Shown: in pieces, positions 14,107-23,066 of the stretch
Position numbering within the stretch: the first letter of the stretch is position 1
How the letters are laid out: each line of letters opens with the position of its first letter
From: Chloroflexota bacterium
GTDB taxonomy: Bacteria > Chloroflexota > Anaerolineae > Anaerolineales > Anaerolineaceae
Reading direction: 5' to 3'
Length of the DNA stretch: 23,633 nt
NCBI GenBank assembly: GCA_029777225.1
Contig: JAKOSR010000086.1
Location: 1-23,633 of the forward strand
The notes under the pieces: generated by a model
What the model saw: the letters and a program-made list of their open reading frames with translations, nothing else
Told to the model about the DNA's origin: nothing
Database searches by the model: none
Made by a program: the position numbers and the translations under genes

Positions 14107-15018
14107 ATGTTACCCCGCGTTATCTTCATGGGCTCGCCCGATTTTGCCACGCCAACCCTGGAGGAACTGGCCCGTTCGTCCGAGGTGGTGTTGGTGGTCA
14201 CCCAGCCAGACCGTCCGGCCGGCCGTGGCCGGCAGGCCCAGCCCTGCGCCGTCAAATCCCTCGCCGACAGTCTCAGCCTGCCAACCTTTCAGCCCACCTC
14301 CTTGCGCAAGCTGCACGTGGTGGCCGGGCTGGCTGCTTACCAGCCTGATTTGATTGTGGTGGCCGCTTTTGGCCAAATCCTGCCCCAGGCCGTGTTGGAT
14401 ATCCCGGCGAAGGGCTGCCTTAACGTGCACGCGTCCTTACTTCCGCGCTGGCGTGGTGCCGCGCCAATCCAGGCTGCCATTCTCGCCGGCGATGACCGCA
14501 CGGGTGTGACCATCATGCAAATGGAAGCCGGGTTGGATACCGGCCCCATCCTGCTCCAACGCGAAGTACCGCTTCGTCCTGGTACCACCGCCAGCGAACT
14601 CTCGCAGCAGCTTGCCTTCCTGGGTGCCAAGGCGCTCATGGAAGTGCTGCCCTCCTACCTGGGTGGCATGCTGGCGCCCATGGCCCAAAACGACAGCCAG
14701 AGCACGTACGCGCCCCGCCTGAACAAAGAGGATGGATTGCTGGACTTCTCCGAGCCCGCTCAGGTGCTGGTCCGCAAAGTCAACGCCTATCATCCCTGGC
14801 CTGGCACTTTCTTTCTCCACAACGGGCGCAAGTTAAAGGTTATCGAAGCGCATGTCCACGACACCTTTTCAAGCGAGCGTGGCGAGCGTTACGTCGTGAA
14901 TGGCCTCCCGGCCATGGGGACGTCGGAAGGCTTGCTGGTTTTGGACCGTGTTCAGATGGAAGGCAAAAAAATCCTGCCCGGCAAGGACTTTCTGCGCGGA
15001 CAGGCTGATTGGGTTTAG
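14107..15018 (+). CDS. fmt: Methionyl-tRNA formyltransferase
   Basis: Formylates Met-tRNA(fMet) with 10-formyltetrahydrofolate in the cytosol, preparing initiator tRNA. The 303-residue length is normal. Visible motifs: 'FMGSPDFA' at 7-14, 'TQPDRPAGRG' at 32-41, catalytic Asn106 and His108 in N-V-H-A-S, 'SLLPRWRGAAPIQ' at 110-122 (the family signature), Asp144 in G-L-D-T-G, and the C-terminal tRNA-binding domain with 'AYHPWPGTF' near 233-241. The ATG at 14107 is the natural start; an upstream sequence lacks a ribosome binding site but has a -10 box just ahead. No def gene lies beside it. It converges on mutS with nine bases between the stop codons and no clear terminator. Confidence 0.97.
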   Translation: MLPRVIFMGSPDFATPTLEELARSSEVVLVVTQPDRPAGRGRQAQPCAVKSLADSLSLPTFQPTSLRKLHVVAGLAAYQPDLIVVAAFGQILPQAVLDIPAKGCLNVHASLLPRWRGAAPIQAAILAGDDRTGVTIMQMEAGLDTGPILLQREVPLRPGTTASELSQQLAFLGAKALMEVLPSYLGGMLAPMAQNDSQSTYAPRLNKEDGLLDFSEPAQVLVRKVNAYHPWPGTFFLHNGRKLKVIEAHVHDTFSSERGERYVVNGLPAMGTSEGLLVLDRVQMEGKKILPGKDFLRGQADWV

Positions 15019-15027
15019 CGCGGCTAA

Positions 15028-17595
15028 TTACCCAGGGAAAAACTTCCCGCGCCACTCATATAGCAAATTCAGTGCCTGGATGGGGGAAAGCGATTCCAAG
15101 TCCAACTTTTTGAAAGATTCCAACAGGGGATTGTTCTCCGGGAATAATCGCAACTGGTTGCCGTGGTCGGGTTCCTCGGGCAGCGTTTTCCCCGAGGTGG
15201 CTTCAAGCTGCTTGAGGATTTCGTTGGCGCGCGTGATGACCGGGGAAGGCAACCCCGCCAGTTGCGCCACATGGATGCCATACGAACGGTCCGCGCCCCC
15301 GGGAACGATTTTGTGCAGGAAAATAACCTTGCCATCGGCTTCCGCGACCGCCACGTTGTAGTTGCGCACCCCCGGGTAAAGCTCTGCCAGTTCGGTCAAC
15401 TCATGGTAATGCGTGGCAAAAAGAGTGTAAGGCTTCAGGCGTGGGTGTGAGTGCAAGTGCTCAATGATGGCCCAGGCGATGGACAATCCATCATACGTGC
15501 TGGTGCCCCGGCCAATTTCATCCAATACGACCAGGCTGCGGGAGGTGGCGTTGTTGAGAATGTTGGCCGTCTCAATCATTTCCACCATGAAGGTCGACTG
15601 CCCCGCGTGGATGGCATCCTGCGCGCCGATTCGGGTGAACACCCGGTCCACCAGCCCGATTTCCGCGGAAGCCGCTGGCACGAAGCTGCCGATTTGCGCC
15701 ATAAGCACAATCAGCGCCACCTGCCGCAGGAACGTGGACTTACCGCTCATGTTCGGCCCGGTAATCACCCGGATTATCTCCCCGGGCTCTAAAATCGCGT
15801 CGTTGGCCACGTAACGCTCCAGCGCGTGCGCGCGCTCCACCACGGGGTGCCGGCCGGCCACGATGCTGATGCCCTTTTCCTGCTTCAGCTGGGGTCGGAT
15901 GTAATTATTTAGTGCCGCGGTTCCGGCCAGCGCGAGCGCGCAATCCAGCGTGGCGATGGCCCGGCTGGTATCCAGCAGCAGGGCCGCGGCCGCGGCGAGC
16001 TGCTCGCACGCCTGCTTGTAAACCCGCAGTTCGACCTCGTGGATTTCGGTTTCCGCATTCAGCACCAGCGATTCATACTCTTTTAGTTCGGGTGTGATGA
16101 ACCGCTCGGCGTTCACCAGGGTCTGCTTGCGGATGTAATCCTCCGGCGCGTTGGCGGCGTTGCCCCGGCTGATTTCGATGTAGTAACCGAAAACCTTGTT
16201 GAACCCCACCCGCAGTGTCTTGATGCCTGTGCGTTGCCGCTCAGACCCTTCCAGGTTGTTAATCCATTCCCGCGCGTGCCGCGATGAGCTTAGGATGGCA
16301 TCCAGTTCCGTTGAAAATCCCGGCTTGATGATGCCAATGGTGTTCGTGGTGGCCGGCGGGTCCTCGGCGATGGCGTTTTGCAGCAGTTCCAGTTGCTCAG
16401 GGAATTCCCGCAAGGCCCCGAGGATAAGCGCCAGGGCGGCGTTTTCCTTGGGCAGCAGGTCGATTAACCCCGGCAGGGCTTCCAGGTCCTCGCGCAGGGC
16501 GCTCAGCTCGGTTGGCCGGGCGTACCCCGAAACAACCCGGTTAACCAACCGCTCCAGGTCGTGCAGGCGGCTCAAAATATCTGCCAAATCCCGGCGCAAC
16601 ACGCCATTGGCAAAGAAAAACGCCACCATGTCCAGGCGCTGGTTGATGGGCTCTACGTTCAGCAGGGGCTTATTCACCCAGCTGCGTAACAGGCGCTTGC
16701 CCATGGGTGTGACTGTGTTATCCAGCACGCCCAACAACGACCCATCCACCTTACCGTCCCGCAGCGTCTCGGTCAGTTCCAGGTTGCGGCGCGTTTCTGC
16801 ATCCAGTACCATGAAATCAGCCAGGTTGTAGGTGCTGAAGGTGGTCAGGGTGCTCACGCTGCTTTTTTGCGTTTCCCGCAGGTACTTCAACAAACCACCC
16901 GCCGCGCGGATGGTCGCGCGCATGCCCACCAGCCCCAGCCCTGCCAGGCTGGCCACCCCGAAGCTGCTTTTTATCATTTCCTCAGCCCGTCCCGGCTCAA
17001 AATACCAGGCGGGGACGGTGGTGGTGTGCTCCGCGACGCCTTGTGGTAAGGCCTGGTTTTCAGCAACCAGTGTTTCGGCTGGTGCCAGGCGCAAAAGCTC
17101 CGCCTTCACCTTCTCGAGCAGATTGCCTTCACCAATTTCCGTGCCTGCGAACTCCCCCGTGGTGATGTCCACGTACGCCAGACCAACCCGTTCTGGTTCA
17201 AGGTACAGCGCTGCCAGGTAATTGTTTCTGCCGGAAGCGAGCAGGTTGGGCTCAACCACTGTGCCGGGCGTAATCACCCGGATGACCTCGCGTGTAAACA
17301 GGCCTTTGTCTGGCTGGTTACCCACTTGTTCGCAGATGGCCACATGAAAGCCTTTTTCGATCAGCCGGCCCAGGTAATTGTCGACCGCGTGGAATGGAAT
17401 GCCTGCCATCGGCACGCGCACGCCCTTTGCCACTGGCCGGGAGGTCAATACAATGTCCAGCGCTTCCGCCGCCTTGTGGGCGTCCTCGTCGAAGGTCTCA
17501 TAGAAATCACCCAGCCGGAAAAATAGCAGGGCATCCGGATACTGCTTTTTGATATCCAGGTACTGCTGGCGTAACGGGGTGAGGTCCTGGGCCAT
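15028..17595 (-). CDS. mutS: DNA mismatch repair ATPase MutS
   Basis: Recognises base mismatches and small loops after replication and recruits MutL. The 855-residue protein is a full MutS1: the mismatch-reading F-x-E motif is at Phe31-Tyr-Glu33 in 'GDFYETF', connector and lever/clamp domains span the middle, and the ATPase domain has Walker A 'GPNMSGKS' at 613-620, Walker B 'VVLDEIGRG' near 688, and 'ATHYHEL'. The C-terminus has the usual helix-turn-helix tail. The ATG is 13 bases after the alaS stop with no good Shine-Dalgarno, so it is probably coupled to alaS. mutL is not in the window. Confidence 0.98.
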   Translation of the reverse strand: MAQDLTPLRQQYLDIKKQYPDALLFFRLGDFYETFDEDAHKAAEALDIVLTSRPVAKGVRVPMAGIPFHAVDNYLGRLIEKGFHVAICEQVGNQPDKGLFTREVIRVITPGTVVEPNLLASGRNNYLAALYLEPERVGLAYVDITTGEFAGTEIGEGNLLEKVKAELLRLAPAETLVAENQALPQGVAEHTTTVPAWYFEPGRAEEMIKSSFGVASLAGLGLVGMRATIRAAGGLLKYLRETQKSSVSTLTTFSTYNLADFMVLDAETRRNLELTETLRDGKVDGSLLGVLDNTVTPMGKRLLRSWVNKPLLNVEPINQRLDMVAFFFANGVLRRDLADILSRLHDLERLVNRVVSGYARPTELSALREDLEALPGLIDLLPKENAALALILGALREFPEQLELLQNAIAEDPPATTNTIGIIKPGFSTELDAILSSSRHAREWINNLEGSERQRTGIKTLRVGFNKVFGYYIEISRGNAANAPEDYIRKQTLVNAERFITPELKEYESLVLNAETEIHEVELRVYKQACEQLAAAAALLLDTSRAIATLDCALALAGTAALNNYIRPQLKQEKGISIVAGRHPVVERAHALERYVANDAILEPGEIIRVITGPNMSGKSTFLRQVALIVLMAQIGSFVPAASAEIGLVDRVFTRIGAQDAIHAGQSTFMVEMIETANILNNATSRSLVVLDEIGRGTSTYDGLSIAWAIIEHLHSHPRLKPYTLFATHYHELTELAELYPGVRNYNVAVAEADGKVIFLHKIVPGGADRSYGIHVAQLAGLPSPVITRANEILKQLEATSGKTLPEEPDHGNQLRLFPENNPLLESFKKLDLESLSPIQALNLLYEWRGKFFPG

Positions 17596-17608
17596 GGTGG
17601 GACTTTGG

Positions 17609-20341
17609 CTATTTCAATATTTGTTGAATGTAGGCCGCGGCCTGGTCTAACGCTTCCGAAAGCCTGGAGGGGTCTTTGCCACCGGCCTGGGCCATGTCTG
17701 GCCTGCCTCCTCCGCCGCCGCCAATCACTGCCGCAGCACGTTTAATCAGGTCCCCGGCTTTCAGCCCGCGTGCCACCAGGTCAGGCGTCACCGCCCCCAC
17801 CAGCAAAGGCTTATCGTGGGTCACGCTGCCCAACAACATCACGCTGCTTGGGTTCTTCTGCCGGAACTGGTCGCACAAGCTGCGCAACGTTTCCGCGTCG
17901 GCATCCGGGATGATGGCCGTCAACAGCGTCACACCCGCCACTTCCATGGCTTTCTGGCTCAGCTGGTTGAAGCTGTCCTGGGCCGTTTGCGCCCGCAACC
18001 GTTCTATTTCCTTTTCAGCTTGCTTCAAGCTGCCCAAGGTTGCCTCCAGCCGCGCCGGGGCTTCCGCCGGGCTGGTTTCCAGGCTGCTGGCCAGCTGGAT
18101 TAGCAGGTTAAGGCGTTCTCTCGCGTAGTGGTAAGCGCCCGTTCCAGTGACCGCTTCTATGCGCCGGACGCCGGCAGCCACGCTGGACTCGCTTACGATG
18201 TAGAAGGCGCCGATTTCTGCGGTATTATCCACGTGCGTACCCCCGCAGAGCTCAAAGGAGAACCGGTCCTTACCCTCCACCACCTCGATGGTGCGCACTT
18301 CCGTGCCATACTTTTCCCCAAACAACGCCATAGCACCCTTGTTTTTCGCCTCGTCCAAAGACATGGTCACCTTGCGCACCGGGTACTGCTTGTAAATGGC
18401 CTGGTTCACCAGGCTTTCAATCTCCAGTAGTTGCTCGCGCGTTACGGCCTGGGGGAAGTTGAAGTCAAAGCGCATTCGTTCCGGGTCCACCGCGGAGCCA
18501 GCCTGGTGCAGTTTCTCACCCAACACTTTCCTCAGGGCCGCGTGCAACAGGTGTGTGCCGGTATGGTTGCGCATAATGGCCCGCCGCCGGTCCACGTCCA
18601 CCACCGCTTCCGCCAGGTCACCAGTGCGCGGATGGCCAAACAGCACCTCGCCCACATGCACAATCGCGCCGGCTGCCGGCCTGCGGATTTCATCCACCCG
18701 GATTTCCCATTGCCCGGCTGGCTTTGAATAAATCCGGCCGGTATCGCTCACCTGGCCACCCGATTCGATGTAATGGCTGGTTTCTCCCAGCAGCACTTCA
18801 ATTTGCTCTCCGGGTTGCGCCGAGTCCACGGCTTTCCCGTCCTTGAAGAACGCCAGCACAGGCGCTTCCACCGCCAGGGCGTGGTAGGGGTCGTACCGCA
18901 CGCCCTCAGTGCTCAGCGCGCCTTTTTCAACCAGGTCTTCCACGGCTTTTTGGTAACCTTCAACCTGCGAGCCGCCATTATCGCCAAATGCCTGGCCTTT
19001 GCCGCTCGCCACCCGGTGTTCTTCCAGGCTGGCATAAAATCCCTTTTCATCCACGCTCAGGTTTTCTTCGGCCAGGATATCGCGCGTGATTTCCAGCGGA
19101 AAGCCCAGCGTGGCGTAGAGGTTAAAGGTGGTCTTTCCATCCAGCTCGGTTTTCCCCGCTGCGCGCAGGGCCTTCACCTGGTCCTGAAGTTCAGCGAAGC
19201 CGGAGTCGAGCGTCTCCGCGAAGCGTTTTTCCTCCCGGGTCAGCGTCTCATCAATGAGCTCCCGGTTTTGTTTCAATTCAGGGTAGGCCTCTTGGTAGCC
19301 CTCAATCACCTTATCGGCCACCCTGGCCATAAAGGGTTCGGTCAGGCCAATCTTGCGCGCGAAGCGTGCCGCGCGCCGGATAATCATCCGGCAAACATAA
19401 TTCCGACTCAGGTTGCCGGGGATGACGCCATCCGCGATGAGGAAGGCGGCCGCGCGCACATGGTCGGCAATCACGCGGTAGGACGTCAGGTTTTCCACCC
19501 GTTGCTGGTCGGTCTGACCGGCCAGCCGCTGGGTTTCATCCAGCAGGGGCTTGAGCAAGTCGGTATCATAGTTACCGGCCACATTCTGCAGGATGGAAAC
19601 GATGCGTTCAAACCCCATACCGGTATCCACGTGCCGCTTGGGCAGCGGCAAAAATTCCGTGGGGGAAACGCGGTTGTATTGGATGAATACGTTGTTCCAA
19701 ATTTCCAGGTAGCGGGTGCAATCCCCATTGACCTGGCAGACATGCCCCGGGTCGTTTTGCCGGTTGCAGGCCTGCAGGCCAAAATCGTAATGGATTTCGG
19801 AGGAGGGCCCACAGGGGCCGGTTTCCGCCATTTCCCACAGGTTGTCTTTGCGCCCGCCGGTCATCAGGTGGCTGGGCACGAACCCCGGCTGGCTGAGCCA
19901 GGCCTGGGTGGCTTCCTCATCCTTGGGGAGGTTGCCCTGGTCATCCTCGAACACAGTGGCAAACAACCGCTTGGGGTCAAGCCCCCACGTGCTGGTCAGC
20001 AGCTCCCAGCTCCAGCTGATGGCTTCCTGCTTGTAATAATCACCAAACGACCAGTTGCCCAACATTTCAAAGAAAGTGTGGTGCGTGTTGTCGCGTCCAA
20101 CCGTGTCCAAATCGTTGTGCTTCCCCGAAACACGCATGCACTTCTGGGAATCGACCGCGCGCGTGTACGGCCGGGTGTCAGTCCCAAGGAAAACGTCCTT
20201 GAACTGCACCATCCCGGCGTTCGTGAACAGCAGGGTGGAATCCCCACCTGGAACAAGCGAAGCGCTCGGGACGATGGTATGCCCACGTTGCGCGAAAAAA
20301 TCAAGAAAAGACTGACGGACCTGGTTGCCGGTTAAATACAT
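17609..20341 (-). CDS. alaS: Alanyl-tRNA synthetase
   Basis: Charges tRNA-Ala with alanine and edits mischarged Ser/Gly. The 910-residue chain has the class II catalytic domain at the N-terminus ('SASLVPGGDSTLLFTNAGMVQF' region near 26-47, 'RVSGKHNDLD' near 70-79, 'TFFEMLGNWSFGDY' near 89-102). The tRNA-recognition domain follows. The editing domain has zinc-binding H-T-G-T-H at 593-597 and C-G-G-T-H at 699-703. A C-terminal DHHA1-type domain with a Gly-rich 'IGGGGGGRPDMAQAGG' completes it. The ATG has GGAG seven bases upstream. Only 57 bases separate it from recR; a TATAAT there could give an internal promoter. No T-box leader is present. Confidence 0.98.
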   Translation of the reverse strand: MYLTGNQVRQSFLDFFAQRGHTIVPSASLVPGGDSTLLFTNAGMVQFKDVFLGTDTRPYTRAVDSQKCMRVSGKHNDLDTVGRDNTHHTFFEMLGNWSFGDYYKQEAISWSWELLTSTWGLDPKRLFATVFEDDQGNLPKDEEATQAWLSQPGFVPSHLMTGGRKDNLWEMAETGPCGPSSEIHYDFGLQACNRQNDPGHVCQVNGDCTRYLEIWNNVFIQYNRVSPTEFLPLPKRHVDTGMGFERIVSILQNVAGNYDTDLLKPLLDETQRLAGQTDQQRVENLTSYRVIADHVRAAAFLIADGVIPGNLSRNYVCRMIIRRAARFARKIGLTEPFMARVADKVIEGYQEAYPELKQNRELIDETLTREEKRFAETLDSGFAELQDQVKALRAAGKTELDGKTTFNLYATLGFPLEITRDILAEENLSVDEKGFYASLEEHRVASGKGQAFGDNGGSQVEGYQKAVEDLVEKGALSTEGVRYDPYHALAVEAPVLAFFKDGKAVDSAQPGEQIEVLLGETSHYIESGGQVSDTGRIYSKPAGQWEIRVDEIRRPAAGAIVHVGEVLFGHPRTGDLAEAVVDVDRRRAIMRNHTGTHLLHAALRKVLGEKLHQAGSAVDPERMRFDFNFPQAVTREQLLEIESLVNQAIYKQYPVRKVTMSLDEAKNKGAMALFGEKYGTEVRTIEVVEGKDRFSFELCGGTHVDNTAEIGAFYIVSESSVAAGVRRIEAVTGTGAYHYARERLNLLIQLASSLETSPAEAPARLEATLGSLKQAEKEIERLRAQTAQDSFNQLSQKAMEVAGVTLLTAIIPDADAETLRSLCDQFRQKNPSSVMLLGSVTHDKPLLVGAVTPDLVARGLKAGDLIKRAAAVIGGGGGGRPDMAQAGGKDPSRLSEALDQAAAYIQQILK

Positions 20342-20380
20342 AAGCGAACTCCATGCGAGAGAATTTGAATTAATTGAAAA

Positions 20381-20386
20381 ATTATA
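20381..20386 (-). promoter_or_regulatory. Possible internal -10 box before alaS
   Basis: In the 57-bp recR-alaS gap the minus strand reads TATAAT at 20386-20381, with an expected start near 20374. No convincing -35 is present (it would fall inside the recR end), so this is tentative. Confidence 0.35.
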
Positions 20387-20398
20387 CTTGAAAAGAGG

Positions 20399-21007
20399 CT
20401 ATTCCATCGACTGGCGTTCGGTCAGAGCCCTCTGCAGCGTTGTTTGGTCCGCGTATTCAATATCCCCGCCCACGGGCAGCCCCCGTGCCAGGCGGCTGAC
20501 CTTGATGCCCATTGGGGTAATGCGCTGCTGCAGGTAGAGCGCGGTCGCGTCCCCCTCCATGCTTGGGTTGGTCGCCAAAATGACCTCGCGCACCGCGCCA
20601 TTCTTCAGCCGTTCAAGCAGTGGAAACACCTTGATTTGGTCCGGGCCAATCCCCTCAATCGGCGAGAGCACACCCATTAGAACATGGTACTTGCCCTGGT
20701 AGGAACCCGTGCGCTCGATGGCCAGCACATCCAGCGGTTCTTCCACCACGCATAGCACCTCCCCGCTACGATTTTCAGACCTGCAAATCTCGCACAGCGT
20801 TTCGCCCGCTAGCGTGATATTAAAACATTGCTCACAATGCCCGGTCTGGCTCTTCATCTCCTCCAGCGCTTTCGCCAGCTCCAGCGCGTCCTCATCCGGT
20901 GCTTTCAGCAAGTGAAACGCCAACCGCGAGGCGGTTTTTGGGCCAATCCCAGGCAGGCGGGAGAGCCTGTCTATCAGCGTTTGAACGGGATCCGGCAGCG
21001 CGCGCAT
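20399..21007 (-). CDS. recR: Recombination mediator RecR
   Basis: Works with RecO and/or RecF to load RecA on gapped single-stranded DNA. The 202-residue protein shows the expected order: an N-terminal helix-hairpin-helix ('LSRLPGIGPKTASRLAFHLL' at 15-34), a C4 zinc finger (Cys58, Cys61, Cys72, Cys75), a Toprim domain starting at 'LCVVEEPLDVLAIE' (85-98), and a C-terminal Walker-B-like 'RLARGLPVGGDIEYAD' block. It starts five bases after the ybaB stop; dnaX-ybaB-recR is a common bacterial cluster and is probably one transcript. Confidence 0.97.
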   Translation of the reverse strand: MRALPDPVQTLIDRLSRLPGIGPKTASRLAFHLLKAPDEDALELAKALEEMKSQTGHCEQCFNITLAGETLCEICRSENRSGEVLCVVEEPLDVLAIERTGSYQGKYHVLMGVLSPIEGIGPDQIKVFPLLERLKNGAVREVILATNPSMEGDATALYLQQRITPMGIKVSRLARGLPVGGDIEYADQTTLQRALTERQSME

Positions 21008-21012
21008 TGTAC

Positions 21013-21357
21013 TTAGCGACCCATTCCCATTCCAGAGAGCAGGTTGGTAAAGGGCGCCATTTTGTTCTCAGAGAGCGCCTTGGCACTGGCCAGGGCCTTG
21101 TTGACCGCGGTCAACACCAGGTCCTGCACCATCTCGGTATCCCCGGAGGTTAATAAATCCGGTTCAATGTGAACTTCCAGCACCTGCTGGTCGCCGCTCA
21201 TCCGCACGCTGACGGCACCGCCGCCCGCGCTCTCGGTCACGCTTTCAGTTGCGAGTTCATCCTGGGCCTTGGCCATTTGTTCCTGCAGTTTGGCAATCTG
21301 TGCCATCATGCTGCCGCCGCTTTTCCCACCGGCAGGGGCGTTGTATCCTTTTGCCAT
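21013..21357 (-). CDS. ybaB: YbaB/EbfC nucleoid-associated protein
   Basis: A 114-residue DNA-binding protein that coats and bends DNA as a dimer. A Gly-rich N-terminal leader (about 1-16) precedes the helix 'MMAQIAKLQEQMAKAQDELA', then the strand region 'GGGAVSVRMSGDQQVLEVHIEPDLL' and the helix 'EMVQDLVLTAVNKALASAKAL', all typical of YbaB. The C-terminus is short and Met/Gly-rich, as in other members. AAGGA inside the end of dnaX serves as its ribosome binding site, two bases separating the genes. The alternative start at Met17 would remove the leader; I kept the full form because of the AAGGA. Confidence 0.95.
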   Translation of the reverse strand: MAKGYNAPAGGKSGGSMMAQIAKLQEQMAKAQDELATESVTESAGGGAVSVRMSGDQQVLEVHIEPDLLTSGDTEMVQDLVLTAVNKALASAKALSENKMAPFTNLLSGMGMGR

Positions 21358-21359
21358 GT

Positions 21360-23057
21360 CTATTCCTTATCCTTGTCTTTTGACTTTTTTGTTTTGTTTA
21401 CCTTTTGAAGTTCTCCGTGCAGTTCACGGATGGCGAGGTCCGCGAGCCCATTGGGCACCACGTCCTGCGCCGCCTCGGTGACCGGGTTGGCTCCAACCGT
21501 GCAATTAATCTTCACTTCCTGGTTAAAAATCGTACGGAAAATCTTCCGCAGCAGGGTTTGGTTCTTCTCCTCCAGCATCCTTTTTTGAAGAAGTTCGCTG
21601 GGCAGGTTCAACATGACCGTGGAATCGCGCACGTTCATCAGCCTGGCGGAATTGAACAGCGCGCTGGTAACTGAATCCTTTTCTCTCACGGCCCGCTTCA
21701 ACACGTCCCACTGCCCGCGCACGGTTTCCATACTCAATTCAAGCTTCTCTCCACTGGCGGCCTCGTTGCCCCCGGTTTCCGTTGAAGCAGGGTTGGGTTG
21801 TTTCCGCTCCGCTGGCTTGTGGGCTTCATGTACCTCGGGCGCCGTAGCCTGGTTTACCCTGGCCGCTTGCTCACTCATACCTGTCTCCTGGGAAGGCTGT
21901 GGTTTGCTCACCGGTACGGACCGGTCCATCTTCTCGGCTGGTTTGGTAGATTTTGCCACCTCCACCACGGCCGGCGCGGCTTGCCAGGTAATCGCGCTGG
22001 CGTAGGCCAGCTCCAAGCCAAGGCTGGGCTGCCAGCTGGCCTTCAGGTCATTGGCCGCCTCACCAAAACCTTTCACCAGGTCAATCAACTGCCCGGTGCC
22101 CAGGGCTTGCGCCTGCCGCGTCATCACCACGCGGGTTTCAGGCAATAATTCCAGGTCTTTGCCATCGTTCAGCTTGATGACCAGCAGGTTACGCAGGTGA
22201 TCCACCAGTTGCCGCGCGAATTGCCTGGGGTCAGCTCCGGAATCCAGCGCCTTATGGATGACCTCCAACCCCTGCGACCCAGCGCCAGACAGGATGGAAT
22301 CCACCAGGTCAATCACCGCCTGGGAGGTGGCCGTGCCCAGAATGTCCTGTGTGATGGCCAGGCTCACGTGTTTGGACATGGATGCCAGCTGGTCTAGCAG
22401 CGAAATGGCGTCCCGCATTGAGCCGGTTGCCTGGCGGGCAATCAGGCTCAGCGATTCGGCGTCGATTTGAATGCCTTCCTGGACGCTGATAACGTTCAGC
22501 TTATCAACAATCAGCGGAACCGGAATGCGCCGGAATTCGTGCCTTTGACAGCGCGAGAGTACCGTCGCCGGGATTTTATGGATTTCGGTGGTGGCGAGGA
22601 TGAAAATCACGTGCGCGGGCGGTTCCTCGAGTGTCTTCAACAGCGCGTTGAAGGCCGAAGTGGAGAGCATGTGAACTTCATCGATAATGTAAACCTTGAA
22701 CCGTCCCTGGCTGGGCGCGAAACCAATCCGGTCGCGCAGCTCGCGAATATCATCCACGCTGGTGTTGGACGCGGCATCGATTTCAATCAGGTCCAAAAAG
22801 CGGCCTTCGTTCACCGCGAGGCAGTTGGCGCACTGGTTACAGGGCCGTTTGGCAAGGTCCGGATCCAGGCAGTTGACCGCTTTGGCCAGCAGCCGGGCGC
22901 TGGTGGTCTTCCCCGTGCCCTTGGGCCCCGCGAATAAATAAGCGTGGCCCACGCGGTCGCCCGTGATGGCGTTTTTGAGTGTCTGTACGATGTGCTCCTG
23001 CCCGACAACTTCCTCCCATAGGGCGGGTCGCCAGGTGCGGTAAAGTGCTTGTGACAT
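21360..23057 (-). CDS. dnaX: DNA polymerase III subunit gamma/tau
   Basis: The ATPase of the clamp loader, placing the beta clamp on primed DNA. The 565-residue protein has Walker A 'GPKGTGKT' at 44-51, four zinc-binding Cys at 63, 73, 76 and 79, Walker B 'IIDEVHML' at about 124-131, and the S-R-C sensor at 168-170. Domain III follows (to about 360), then a Pro/Gln/Glu-rich linker (about 370-450), then a conserved C-terminal domain ('WDVLKRAVREKDSVTSALFNSARLM' region). No internal frameshift site splits gamma from tau in a useful place. AAGGGG precedes the ATG, and the upstream lamin-tail gene ends nine bases before. Confidence 0.97.
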   Translation of the reverse strand: MSQALYRTWRPALWEEVVGQEHIVQTLKNAITGDRVGHAYLFAGPKGTGKTTSARLLAKAVNCLDPDLAKRPCNQCANCLAVNEGRFLDLIEIDAASNTSVDDIRELRDRIGFAPSQGRFKVYIIDEVHMLSTSAFNALLKTLEEPPAHVIFILATTEIHKIPATVLSRCQRHEFRRIPVPLIVDKLNVISVQEGIQIDAESLSLIARQATGSMRDAISLLDQLASMSKHVSLAITQDILGTATSQAVIDLVDSILSGAGSQGLEVIHKALDSGADPRQFARQLVDHLRNLLVIKLNDGKDLELLPETRVVMTRQAQALGTGQLIDLVKGFGEAANDLKASWQPSLGLELAYASAITWQAAPAVVEVAKSTKPAEKMDRSVPVSKPQPSQETGMSEQAARVNQATAPEVHEAHKPAERKQPNPASTETGGNEAASGEKLELSMETVRGQWDVLKRAVREKDSVTSALFNSARLMNVRDSTVMLNLPSELLQKRMLEEKNQTLLRKIFRTIFNQEVKINCTVGANPVTEAAQDVVPNGLADLAIRELHGELQKVNKTKKSKDKDKE

Positions 23058-23066
23058 GCGTGCCCC

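Noticed and set aside
18773..20335. A 520-codon open frame on the plus strand
   Set aside because: It lies exactly antisense to alaS, which has all its catalytic motifs. Its protein has no recognisable family and the composition of a high-GC shadow frame.
20342..20398. A T-box or other leader in front of alaS
   Set aside because: The gap is only 57 bp and has no T-box sequence or specifier structure.
21384..21390. A AAA AAG slippery heptamer in frame in dnaX (minus strand)
   Set aside because: It is the same motif as the E. coli dnaX frameshift site, but it lies within the last ten codons, so a -1 shift would change only a few terminal residues and cannot make a gamma form.
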